The notes below the pieces were generated by a model. It was not told where the DNA came from. It saw nothing but the letters and a program-made list of their open reading frames with translations, and did no database searches. Shown here in pieces: positions 33,850-42,434 of a stretch of 64,000 nt of DNA. The stretch is from JAEUHO01 sp046350655 (GTDB lineage: Bacteria; Planctomycetota; PLA2; JAEUHO01). The stretch is from positions 1,054,001-1,118,000 of the forward strand of contig JAXMAB010000004.1 of NCBI GenBank assembly GCA_046350655.1, written 5' to 3'. Numbering within the stretch: position 1 is the first letter of the stretch; each line of letters begins with the position of its first letter. Made by a program: the position numbers and the translations under genes.

Positions 33850-36032
33850 TCACTTCGCGGGGGCGGGGTCGCTTCCAGCGCCTTCCAGAGCCCTTCGAGG
33901 ACGGCCGGCGCGTTGCCGTACACGCCGAACGGGCCCTCCTTGGCCCGCGCGTCGTCCGCCGCGTCCTTCAGCGAGCGGAGCAGGCGGGCCCGGCCGTCGG
34001 CGTCCACCAGGGTGAAGAGCGTCTTCGCGTGGTCCATCGTGAGGGAGGGCGCGTCGCCCGCCTCGACCCAGACGCGCAGCGCCTCGAGGAGCCAGCGCGT
34101 GGCGTCGCCGACGTCCTTCGCGCGGCCCTTGCTCGCGAGCACCGCGAAGCAGTTCGCGCGCAGGGCGAGGTCGGGTTCGGCGTCGGCGCCCTCGCCGCGG
34201 ACGGCCCACAGGCCCTCGACCAGCGTCTTCTCGAGCGGCGCGAGGAAGCGCTCCGCGACCACGCGCCGGCCCCACGAGCCGTCGGCCTGGTCGTAGCCGA
34301 GCCAGTCCTTCGCGAACGCCATCACCTGCGCCTCGTGCGCGTCGATCGTCGCGCGGTCGAGGCGCTCCGCCAGCGCGAGCTCGTCCATGCCCATCGTCAG
34401 CGCGAGGTCGTTCCTGGCCGTCACGCCCGCGAGCGTGGCGCCGAGGCGATAGGCGAACGCGGCGTCGCGTTCGGCCGCGGCCCGGAGCGTCTTCAGGCGC
34501 TCGACGAGCGCCTCGTCGTCCCAGCGGCCCCACGCGCGGCGCAGCGTCGGGTCCGACGCGTACCGCCACAGGCTCCCGAGGTCGATCTCGCGGCGGATCC
34601 CGTCCCACGCCGTGAGGTGCACGAAGCGCTTGCGCGCCTCCTCGAGGCGGGCGTTCGCGGCCTCGAGGCCCTCGTCGCGCGCGACGCCGTGGAGCTGCGC
34701 GGCGAGCGCCTCGGCGACGAGCGCGAGGGCGCGCGGGTCGCCGGTGTCGTCGCCGTAGGCCATCGAGAGCGCGGCGATGGCGTCGAGCGCGCGGCCCGAG
34801 CGCTCGCCTTCCGCGACGCCGAGGGCCTTGCGGGCCGTGAGCAGCGCGTCCGCGCGCCGCACGACGAGCGCGACCGCGCCCGTCGCGGGCTCGCCGCCCG
34901 CCGCCTCGACGGCCGCGGCCTTGGCGGCGGCGGCGTCGCCGGCCTCGAGCGCGGCCTGCGCGCGGCCGAGCGCCTGCGCGCGGGCGAGCAGCGCCTTCGC
35001 CGCCGCGGGCATCTTCTCCGGCGCCTCCGCGGCCGCGAGGGCCGCCGCCGCCTCCGCGGCCTTCCCCTCGGCGAGGAGCGCGGTCGCGCGCTGGCACGCC
35101 TCGCTGCAGCGGGCCTCGTCGATCTCCTTCGCGAGCGCCGCGACCGCGTCGCTCGTCCCGTGCTCGGCGACGAAGCGGTCCACGACGCGCCGTGCCTCGT
35201 CCACCTTGCCCGCGGCGAGGTACGCGCGGGTGTCGGTCGCGAGCGCGCGCGCGAGGTCGGGGCCGCCGCCCTCGCGCAGCATCGACACCGCGGCGAACGC
35301 GACGCCCGCCAGCACGACGACGCCCACGCCGACGGCGACGAGCAGCCGGCGCGACGACCGCTCCTGCCGGTCCGCGAGCCGCCCGAAGGCCTCCTGCCAC
35401 TTCGCGGCCTCGCGGCCCGACGCGGTCGTGAGCGCGGCCGTCCGCTCCTTCGTCGCGGCCTCGTCGATCACGGTGTCGCGCACGACGTGGCGGTAGACGG
35501 GGTCCTCGACGTCCTGCACGACCTTGTAGAGCTTGATCTCCTCGCTCTCCGCGCCCCGCGGGCGGAACGCCTTCACGAACGAGTTCGGCACCTCGGCCTT
35601 GTTCATGGCGAGGAACGTGGCCTCGGTGAAGTAGATCTCGCCCGGCTGGGTCGCCTTCTCGATCTTCGCCGCCACGTTCACCGGGTCGCCGAACACGTCG
35701 TCGTCGGTGACCGACACCTCGCCGGTGTTGAGCGACACCTTGATCTCGATCTGCTCGTCGGGCGGGACCGCGGCGTTGTGCTCGCGCAGGCGGTGCTGCA
35801 TCAGCATCCCGCACTGCAGCGCGTTCGTCGGGCTCTCGAAGAGCACCATCAGCGCGTCGCCGATGCTCTTCACGATGCGGCCCTCGAAGTGGGCCACGAT
35901 CGGCATCAGGAGCGCGTTGTGCTGCGCGAGGCGCTTCATCATCGCGTCGCGGCTCACGGTGCCGGTGTGGCGCGTGAAGCCGGCGATGTCCGTGAACATC
36001 ACGGTGAGCGTCTTCTGCGTGTGGGTGCCCAT
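33850..36032 (-). CDS. Class III adenylate/guanylate cyclase with extracytoplasmic helical domain (apparent 3' frameshift)
   Basis: Residues 8-190 are a class III cyclase domain with metal-binding LTVMFTDIAGFT and IVKSIGDALMVLF and the dimer-arm VFGDPVNVAAKIE. One transmembrane helix follows at about 240-262, then about 470 residues of Ala/Glu/Arg-rich helices reminiscent of TPR. This is an inverted topology: catalytic domain first, sensor outside. The literal frame does not stop here but runs antisense into the C11 gene to 32958. Adding one G/C in the G5 run at 33859-33863 would give an ending TPPPAK and stop at 33850, like neighbouring genes. Start ATG 36032 lies 6 nt after TACGAT. Confidence 0.8.
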
Positions 36033-36038
36033 GGGGCC

Positions 36039-36044
36039 ATCGTA
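36039..36044 (-). promoter_or_regulatory. -10 box TACGAT, leaderless start
   Basis: TACGAT ends 6 nt before the cyclase ATG on the minus strand. Confidence 0.6.
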
Positions 36045-36106
36045 GCCCCGGCGACCGGGGGTCGGCCCGGAGCGGCGGTGCACGCGAAGGACCCGGTCGG
36101 GGGCGG

Positions 36107-36146
36107 GGGACCGCGAGGCCCGGCGGCCGGCGGGCCTCGCGGTCCC
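36107..36146. repeat. Complete dispersed palindrome
   Basis: Perfect 16-bp arms GGGACCGCGAGGCCCG and CGGGCCTCGCGGTCCC with spacer GCGGCCGG, between the msrB stop and the cyclase promoter. Confidence 0.9.
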
Positions 36147-36163
36147 GGACCCTCGACCGTGGC

Positions 36164-36856
36164 CTACTTCGCCGGCGGCGTGCTCGGCGACGTCGCGTCG
36201 CCCGACGTGGCGGCGTCGCCCTTCGGCTGCGCGTCGCCCTGCTTCTGCAGGTCAGCCTTCTTCTGCAGGTCGATCGACGCGCTGTTGATGCAGTAGCGCA
36301 GGCCCGTCGCGGTGGGGCCGTCGTCGAACACGTGGCCGAGGTGGGCGCCGCAGTGCGCGCACGTGACCTCGGTGCGGATCATGCCGTGGCTCGTGTCGCG
36401 GTGTTCCTCGATCTTGGCGCCGGGCGCGGGCTTGTCGAAGGAGGGCCAGCCGCAACCGCTGTCGAACTTCTGGTCGGACGTGAACAGGACCTCGCCGCAG
36501 CAGACGCAGCGATACGTGCCGTCCTCGTGGCAGTCCCAGTACTTGCCGGTGAAGGCGCGTTCGGTGCCCTTCTCGCGGGTGACGTGGTACTGGATCGGCG
36601 TCAGCCGGGCGCGCCAGTCGGCGTCGGTGAGCGCGGAGTTCGGCTTCGGGGTCGGCTTCGAGTTCGCCACGGGGGCGGGCTCCCTGGGGTCGGGCGTGGG
36701 GGCCGAGCGGAGCAGCGAGTCGCCGCTCGCGCGGGGGTCCGGGGCGGCGCCGCGGTCGCAGGCGGGCAGCGCCAACGCGAGGCCCAGCGCCAGGACCGCC
36801 ATCGTCCGAGACGCGGCGGCGAGGCGGCGCGGGCCGGGGGAGGCGGTCGGGACCAT
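36164..36856 (-). CDS. msrB: Peptide methionine-R-sulfoxide reductase lipoprotein
   Basis: A 230-residue protein with a lipoprotein-type signal (ALPAC lipobox near residue 33), a Pro-rich linker and a full MsrB domain. It has YHVTREKGTERAFTG, zinc ligands CVCCGE and CAHCGAH, GCGWPSFDKP, THGMIRTEV-type region, and catalytic Cys in GLRYCINSASI. It reduces methionine-R-sulfoxide in envelope proteins. The tail carries Lys/Asp-rich near-repeats (KKADLQKQGDAQPKGDAA) not found in other MsrB proteins. The ATG at 36856 is 9 nt after a TAGGCT box. An internal Met at residue 19 is an alternative start. Confidence 0.94.
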   Translation of the reverse strand: MVPTASPGPRRLAAASRTMAVLALGLALALPACDRGAAPDPRASGDSLLRSAPTPDPREPAPVANSKPTPKPNSALTDADWRARLTPIQYHVTREKGTERAFTGKYWDCHEDGTYRCVCCGEVLFTSDQKFDSGCGWPSFDKPAPGAKIEEHRDTSHGMIRTEVTCAHCGAHLGHVFDDGPTATGLRYCINSASIDLQKKADLQKQGDAQPKGDAATSGDATSPSTPPAK

Positions 36857-36865
36857 CGGTGCCGA

Positions 36866-36871
36866 AGCCTA
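36866..36871 (-). promoter_or_regulatory. -10 box TAGGCT, near-leaderless start
   Basis: TAGGCT ends 9 nt before the msrB ATG on the minus strand. Confidence 0.5.
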
Positions 36872-36896
36872 CCCCCGGCCGGAGCCTTGCGCGTCC

Positions 36897-36935
36897 GGTT
36901 CCGCCATTGGGTGCCGGTCCCAATGGGGCGGAACC
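36897..36935. repeat. GGTTCCGCC hairpin, copy A
   Basis: Stem GGTTCCGCC-ATTGGG pairs with CCCAAT-GG-GGCGGAACC around loop TGCCGGT. It lies between msrB and the aquaporin gene. Confidence 0.75.
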
Positions 36936-37017
36936 GACCTCGGCCGCGCGGCGACTGCGGGAGTTACGGCGGCGCGGTCGGCCTCGCGGCCACCGAGTCC
37001 GGGGGGGCCCCCGTGCT

Positions 37018-37056
37018 GGTTCCGCCGTTCGGTGCCGGTCCCCGAATGGCGGAACC
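37018..37056. repeat. GGTTCCGCC hairpin, copy B
   Basis: Stem GGTTCCGCCGTTCGG pairs with CCGAATGGCGGAACC (15 bp, one G-T pair) around loop TGCCGGTCC. It shares outer stem and loop with copy A but the inner stem differs in a pairing-preserving way. It is 24 bp from the aquaporin stop. Confidence 0.75.
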
Positions 37057-37079
37057 GGCGGAAGCGGATGGCAGGCGCG

Positions 37080-37775
37080 TCAGGCGGCGGCGTCGGCGTC
37101 GCCGCCGACGGCCTTCCACGCGAGGGCGCCGAGGATCGCGCCGCCGATGGGGGCCACCCAGAAGACCCACAGCTGCGCGATCGCATCGCCGAGGACGAAC
37201 AGCGCGGGGCCCGTGCTGCGGGCCGGGTTCACCGAGGTGTTGCTGATCGGGATGCTGACGAGGTGGATCAGCGTCAGGCCGAGACCGATCGCGAGGCCCG
37301 CGAAGCCGGGCGCCGCCTTCTTCGCCGTGGCGCCGAGGATGACGAGCAGGAAGAAGGCCGTCATCACGACCTCGGTGACGAGGACCGGGACGAGGCCGTA
37401 CCCGCCGGGCGAGCGATCGCCGAAGCCGTTGGCGGCGAGGCCCGCTTCCTTGGGGTCGTAGCCGCCGGGGCCGCCCTTCGCGATCAGCAGCACGACCAGC
37501 GCGCCGAGGATCCCGCCCGCGACCTGCGCGATCACGTAGCCGAGCACGTCCTGCTTCGGGAACCGGCCCGCGGCCGCGAGGCCGACGGTGACCGCGGGGT
37601 TGAGGTGGCAGCCCGAGACGGGCCCGAGGGTGTAGGCCATCGTCACGACCGTGAGGCCGAAGGCGAGGGAGATGCCGAGCAGGCCGACCGAGCCGCCGGC
37701 GAGGACCGCCGTGCCGCAGCCACCGATCACGAGCCACGCCGTGCCGAGCGCTTCGGCGATCCACTTCCGCTGCAT
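37080..37775 (-). CDS. aqpZ: Aquaporin (AqpZ-like MIP channel)
   Basis: A 231-residue six-helix MIP channel. Both NPA boxes are intact (GCHLNPAVTVG and NTSVNPARSTGPA). The N-terminus KWIAEALGTAWLVIGGCGTAV matches AqpZ, as does the Arg after the second NPA that lines the water-selective filter. The ATG has AGGAGG 6 nt upstream. It moves water across the inner membrane. Confidence 0.96.
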   Translation of the reverse strand: MQRKWIAEALGTAWLVIGGCGTAVLAGGSVGLLGISLAFGLTVVTMAYTLGPVSGCHLNPAVTVGLAAAGRFPKQDVLGYVIAQVAGGILGALVVLLIAKGGPGGYDPKEAGLAANGFGDRSPGGYGLVPVLVTEVVMTAFFLLVILGATAKKAAPGFAGLAIGLGLTLIHLVSIPISNTSVNPARSTGPALFVLGDAIAQLWVFWVAPIGGAILGALAWKAVGGDADAAA

Positions 37776-37893
37776 GGGGAGCCTCCTTCGGGGGGGCGCG
37801 TCGTGGGGGCGACCGCCGGGGTTGGGTAGGATGGAACGCGCCCCGCGTGAAGATCGCAAGGGGGCCCCGTCGTCCTTCCGCCCGGAACCCCGC

Positions 37894-38055
37894 ATGACCG
37901 CCGCCTCGCCGACGCCCGCGCCGACCCCGCCGTCCCCCGCGCCCGCCGCGCCGCCGGCCCGCAAGCCGCTGCCCTGGCGCGCCCCGGCGCCCAAGAAGGG
38001 CACCGAGAACACGCCGTCCTGCAACCCGAACTACCGGCCGCCCGCGACGAAGTGA
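37894..38055 (+). CDS. Small Pro/Ala-rich protein
   Basis: A 53-residue frame starting MTAASPTPAPTPPSPAPAAP and ending NTPSCNPNYRPPATK, with a central basic KPLPWRAPAPKKG. No signal or helix is seen. A TAGGAT box at 37827-37832 could be its promoter, giving a leader of about 55 nt. The low complexity makes homology unreliable and coding status uncertain. Confidence 0.45.
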   Translation: MTAASPTPAPTPPSPAPAAPPARKPLPWRAPAPKKGTENTPSCNPNYRPPATK

Positions 38056-38159
38056 CCGGGGCCGGGCCTCCGGATCCCGCCGTCGGCGCGGGGGAGCGCC
38101 GGCGCCGCGCGCGGTGAACCGATCGGCGGCCCGCCGGGGACTCTCCGGTGGAGGTCCCC

Positions 38160-41100
38160 ATGGAACCGACGGCCGTCACGCTGGCGCAGGTCCTCGAGCA
38201 GGAGTCGTTCGTCCGCGGCGTCGCCCGGGCGGCGCTCGGCGTGGACGGCGACGACGTCGCCCAGGAGACCCTCTGGGCGGCGGCGCAGGCGCGCCCGCAG
38301 GTGAGGTCGCTGCGCGCGTGGCTCGCGACCGTGGTGCGCCGCCGCGCCGCGTCCGCGGTCCGCGGCGCCACCCGGCGTCGCCGCCACGAGGCCCGGGCCG
38401 CGCGGGCCGAGGCGGGACCGGACGTCGCCGACGTGGTCGCGCGCGAGGACGCGCGACGCACGCTCGTCGGCGAGGTGCTCGCGCTCGACGCCGCGGACCG
38501 CGATCTGCTGCTGATGCGCTACTACGAGGACCTGCCACCGCACGCGATCGCGGCGCGCCTCGGCATCCCGCCCGAGACCGCGCGCACGCGCGTGCGTCGC
38601 GCGATCGAGCGCCTGCGCGTCCGGCTCACGACCAAGTACGGGGGACGCGAGGCCTGGGCGCCCGCGATCGCCCCGTGGGCGTTGCTCCCCGCGCCGGCGC
38701 CGGTGGCGTCGGGCCCTGGGTCCGCCGGGCTGGCCGGGGCCGTGCTGCTGCTCTCCACGCTCGTGGCCGTCACGGTCGTCGCGTTCCGCGGCGCGGCGGA
38801 CGCCGACCGTCCGTCCGCGGCGGTCGCGGGCGCTGCGCCGGATGCCGGCGGTGCGCCGGCCGAGGCGACCGCGCTCGCCGCTTCCGCACCCCGCGCCGCG
38901 GCGGCGGCCACGACGCGCGCAACCGGGCGCGCGTCGATCGACGGCATCGTGCGCGCGGCCGGTCGGCCGGTCGCCGGGACCGTCGAGGTCGCGCGCGTCG
39001 GCGAGGCCGACGCACCGGACGCGCGGCCGGACGTGACCCGCGTGGGGCGCGGCCCCTCGGTGCCGCACGTCGAGCGGCGCGTCCCGGTGCAGGACGACGG
39101 CACGTTCCGCGTGGAGGGGCTCGCCTCCGGTCGGTACGCGCTCGCGGCGACGGCGGCCGGCGCCCTGCGCGGGTCCACGACGGTGGTGCTGCCCGTGGAG
39201 GGCAGCCGCGTGCGCGCCGTGCTCGAGCTCGTGCCGGCGACGGCGTCCCTCGCGGGGCGAATCCTGCGCCCGGACGGTCGCCCCGCGGCGTGCGACGTCC
39301 GCGTGCGCGGCACGGGACGGTTCCCGACGCCCGACGTGGTCACGTCGACCGACGCGGACGGCCGCTTCCGCGTGGACGGGCTGCCCGCGGGCCTCGTGAC
39401 CGTCGTCGCGACCGACGGCCGCGTGCAGGTCACGTCGTTCGGCGTGCCCGTGCCCGCCACGGGCGACGTGGAACTCGTCCTCGGCGCGGCCGACCGCGGG
39501 CTCGCCGGGCAGGTCGTCGACGAACGCGACCGCCGACCCGTCGCGGGCGCGACCGTGTTCGCCTCGGCCGAGGGCGGCGCGCGGGCCTCGCGTCTCGACC
39601 AGCGGGTCGTCACCGACGCCGAGGGACGGTTCGAGCTCGAGGTCGCGGGCCCGGGGACGACCCACCTCGAGGTCGAGGCCGACGGCTTCGCGCGCGCGCC
39701 GTTCACCGTGCACCCGACGCCCGTCCTGCCGCTGGTCGTGCCGATCGCACGCGAGGCCCGGCTCGAGGGACGGGTCACGCGTACGGGCACCGCGGCGGCG
39801 GTCGCGGCGGCCACCGTGCGCGTCGTGGCGTCGGGGCCGCGCCTCGGCCCGATCCCGCCGGTCGTCGTGACGACCACCGACGGCGAGGGGCGGTACGCCC
39901 TGCGCGGACTCGCGGCGGGCGAGGTGACGGTGCTCGCCTTCGCGCCGGGCCTCGCGTCGGCGGAAGCGGCCCGCATCGACGCGCGGGGGTTCGACCCGCT
40001 GGCCGTGACGCTAACGTCCGGCGCGACGGCGACGTTCGACCTCGAGCTCGCACCCGCGGCGACGCTGTCGGGCCACGTGCGTGACGAACGCGGGCGCGCC
40101 GTCGACGGAGCCGTCGTCGAGGTGGCGATCGCCGCCGGGATGGGGCGTGAGGCGGCCCTCGCGGGCTCGACCGCGACCGCGACCGGCGCGGACGGCGCGT
40201 TCCGCCTCGAGGCGGTGCCGGCGGGCCTGCTGCTGCGCGTCGTCGCGCGCGCGCCCGGTCGCGCGACGGGAGCGTGGGGCCCGGTGCGCGCCGTGGCCGG
40301 CGACGGGCCGCCGATCGAGCTGGTGCTGCCCGAGGTGCGGCGGGTGGACGTCGAGGTGCGCGATGCGCGGTCCGGCGCGGCGATCGCGGCGGCGCGCGTG
40401 CGCGCGACGGCCGGGAGGCGCGGCGTCCCGGCGGACGCGCGGGCGCCGGTCGTGACCGGCACGGACGGACGGGCGGTGGCCGTGGAGCTCGCGCCGGAGG
40501 GCGAGGACCTCGAGGTCACCGCGCCCGGGTACGTGCCGGCGACCTCGGTGGACGTGGAGCCCGACGCGACGGTCGTCTCGGTCGCGCTGCGGTCGGGACG
40601 TCCGCTGCGGGGTCGCGTCCTCGGGCCCGCGGGCGAGCCCGCCGCGGGCGCGTCGCTGTTCGTGCGCTGGGACGAGCGCTCGGCCTCCCTCGCCGGGTTC
40701 CACGAGGCGGACGCGGCGGGGGAGTTCACGATCGACGACGTACCGGCGGGCTCCTACCACGTGACCGCGGAGCTCGCGTCCGGGCCGCGGCGGCTGGTCG
40801 CCTCGGGGCGCGTCGAGGCGGGCGGGCCGGTCGCGACCCTGCGGCTGGCGGAGGCCGTGACGTCGACGGACGTGCGCACCGTGACGGTGCGCCTGCACAC
40901 GGCGGACGGGCGCGTCGTGGCCCGCGCGGCGGTGCAGCTCGACCTCGGGGAGACCCGCGTGACGACGTGGGCCGACGGGGGCGTCGCCGTGTTCGGCGGG
41001 ATGCCCGCCGGCGTCGCGGGGACCGTGCGCGTGACGACCCCGGCGGACGCGTCCGGCGTCGCGTTGCCGCTCGCCCCGGCGGTCGTCGAGGTGGGCGCCG

Positions 41101-42434
41101 ATCGGGCCGAGGTGGACGTGACGCTGCCGCCCGGGCTTGTCCTGCGCGGCCGCGTCGTGGACCTCGCCGGACGCGGCGTCCGCGGCGCGCGGGTGCTCGC
41201 GGCGGCCGTCGAGCCGGGCGCGGACGACGACGATCCGGGCGAACCCGCGGACGTCGCGCGCACCGCGGCCGACGGGTCGTTCGAGCTGCGCGCGCTCGCG
41301 GATGCCGAGCACCTCGTGTGGGTGGACGGGCCCGCGGACACGCTGCCGTTGGACCCGGTGAGGGCCTCGCCGGGGACGCGCGAGCTGCGGTTCGTCCTGG
41401 CGTCGGGTGGGGCCTGCGAGGTGAAGGTGCTCGACGGCGAGGGCCGGCCGGTCGTCGGCGCGTCCGTGCGCGTCACGCCCGTGGTGGGGGACGATCCCGT
41501 CACCGCGCGGGTCCTGCGCGCGGCGCGGCGGCCCGCGGTCGCCGTGGACGCGACCGGCGTGGCGCGGCTCGTGGGCCTCGAGCCCGGTCGCGCCTACGTC
41601 CGGCGCGTCGAGGCGCGCACCGCGGGGTTCCTCGCGGCGGAGGACGAGGCGTGGACGCCGCACGACGAGGTCGTCGTGCTGCGCCCGGCGCGCCGCGTGA
41701 CCGGGCTCGTCACGGACCTCGCGGGCACGCCGGTGCCGCGCGCCGCGATCGCGTGGCGCGTCGTCGGGTCCGGGTGGACCCTCTCCCGCGCCGGGCTCGA
41801 CGGCGCGTTCGCGCTCGAGGACCTGCCCGACGGCGAGCTCGAGGTCGGCGCCGGCCGCCCGAACGCGATGGCGGCCGAGGGCGAGACCCAGCGGGTGCGC
41901 GCGGGCGCGACGGGGTTGCGGTTCCGGATCGACGCGGGCCAGACCGTCCGCGTGAAGGTCCTCGACTGGCCCGAGACCCTCGCGTCGGGCATCACCGCGC
42001 GGCTCCTCGTCGTCGGGGCCGGGGAGCCGCAGGTGCGCACGCGCACCGTCGAGCCCGACGGCACCGTCGAGTTCCGCGGGGTGACCGCCGGGCGCCGGTC
42101 CCTCCACGTCGAGGCGCTCCCCGACGGGCGCACCGCGTACGTCGAGGACCTCGGGGGCGACGCCGAGGTCTCGGTCCGTCTCGTGCCGGGCCGGATCACG
42201 ACCGGGGTGGTGACGATGCCCGCGGGCGCGCGGTCGCCCGAGGTCTACGCCGAGGGGCCGCCCGGCGCCTCGGCGCGGGCCGACGTCGGCGCGGACGGCC
42301 GGTTCGTCCTGCGCGGGCTCGTCGAGGGGACCTGGACGGTTCACGCGCGGGCCCGCGTCGGCGACGCGATCTGGTCCGCGGTCGCGACCGTGCGCGCGGG
42401 CGACGAGGCGAAGCTCACGCTCGCCCCGCGGTGA
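38160..42434 (+). CDS. ECF sigma factor fused to membrane-anchored carboxypeptidase-regulatory-like repeats
   Basis: A 1424-residue protein. Residues 5-75 form sigma region 2 (DGDDVAQETLWAAAQ, SLRAWLATVVRRRAAS). Residues 105-158 form region 4 with the helix-turn-helix LPPHAIAARLGIPPETARTR, VRRAIERLR. One transmembrane helix follows (about 188-206, AVLLLSTLVAVTVVAF). The remaining 1200 residues are about a dozen carboxypeptidase-regulatory-like (prealbumin-type beta-sandwich) repeats with the recurring D-G-x-F-x-x-x-G-L-x-x-G pattern. A sigma factor is thus tethered to a large external sensor in one polypeptide. Proteolytic release would be needed for it to reach promoters freely. Start ATG has GGAGG about 7 nt upstream. 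Three copies of CGCGAGGCCCG lie in the gene. Confidence 0.9.
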   Translation: MEPTAVTLAQVLEQESFVRGVARAALGVDGDDVAQETLWAAAQARPQVRSLRAWLATVVRRRAASAVRGATRRRRHEARAARAEAGPDVADVVAREDARRTLVGEVLALDAADRDLLLMRYYEDLPPHAIAARLGIPPETARTRVRRAIERLRVRLTTKYGGREAWAPAIAPWALLPAPAPVASGPGSAGLAGAVLLLSTLVAVTVVAFRGAADADRPSAAVAGAAPDAGGAPAEATALAASAPRAAAAATTRATGRASIDGIVRAAGRPVAGTVEVARVGEADAPDARPDVTRVGRGPSVPHVERRVPVQDDGTFRVEGLASGRYALAATAAGALRGSTTVVLPVEGSRVRAVLELVPATASLAGRILRPDGRPAACDVRVRGTGRFPTPDVVTSTDADGRFRVDGLPAGLVTVVATDGRVQVTSFGVPVPATGDVELVLGAADRGLAGQVVDERDRRPVAGATVFASAEGGARASRLDQRVVTDAEGRFELEVAGPGTTHLEVEADGFARAPFTVHPTPVLPLVVPIAREARLEGRVTRTGTAAAVAAATVRVVASGPRLGPIPPVVVTTTDGEGRYALRGLAAGEVTVLAFAPGLASAEAARIDARGFDPLAVTLTSGATATFDLELAPAATLSGHVRDERGRAVDGAVVEVAIAAGMGREAALAGSTATATGADGAFRLEAVPAGLLLRVVARAPGRATGAWGPVRAVAGDGPPIELVLPEVRRVDVEVRDARSGAAIAAARVRATAGRRGVPADARAPVVTGTDGRAVAVELAPEGEDLEVTAPGYVPATSVDVEPDATVVSVALRSGRPLRGRVLGPAGEPAAGASLFVRWDERSASLAGFHEADAAGEFTIDDVPAGSYHVTAELASGPRRLVASGRVEAGGPVATLRLAEAVTSTDVRTVTVRLHTADGRVVARAAVQLDLGETRVTTWADGGVAVFGGMPAGVAGTVRVTTPADASGVALPLAPAVVEVGADRAEVDVTLPPGLVLRGRVVDLAGRGVRGARVLAAAVEPGADDDDPGEPADVARTAADGSFELRALADAEHLVWVDGPADTLPLDPVRASPGTRELRFVLASGGACEVKVLDGEGRPVVGASVRVTPVVGDDPVTARVLRAARRPAVAVDATGVARLVGLEPGRAYVRRVEARTAGFLAAEDEAWTPHDEVVVLRPARRVTGLVTDLAGTPVPRAAIAWRVVGSGWTLSRAGLDGAFALEDLPDGELEVGAGRPNAMAAEGETQRVRAGATGLRFRIDAGQTVRVKVLDWPETLASGITARLLVVGAGEPQVRTRTVEPDGTVEFRGVTAGRRSLHVEALPDGRTAYVEDLGGDAEVSVRLVPGRITTGVVTMPAGARSPEVYAEGPPGASARADVGADGRFVLRGLVEGTWTVHARARVGDAIWSAVATVRAGDEAKLTLAPR

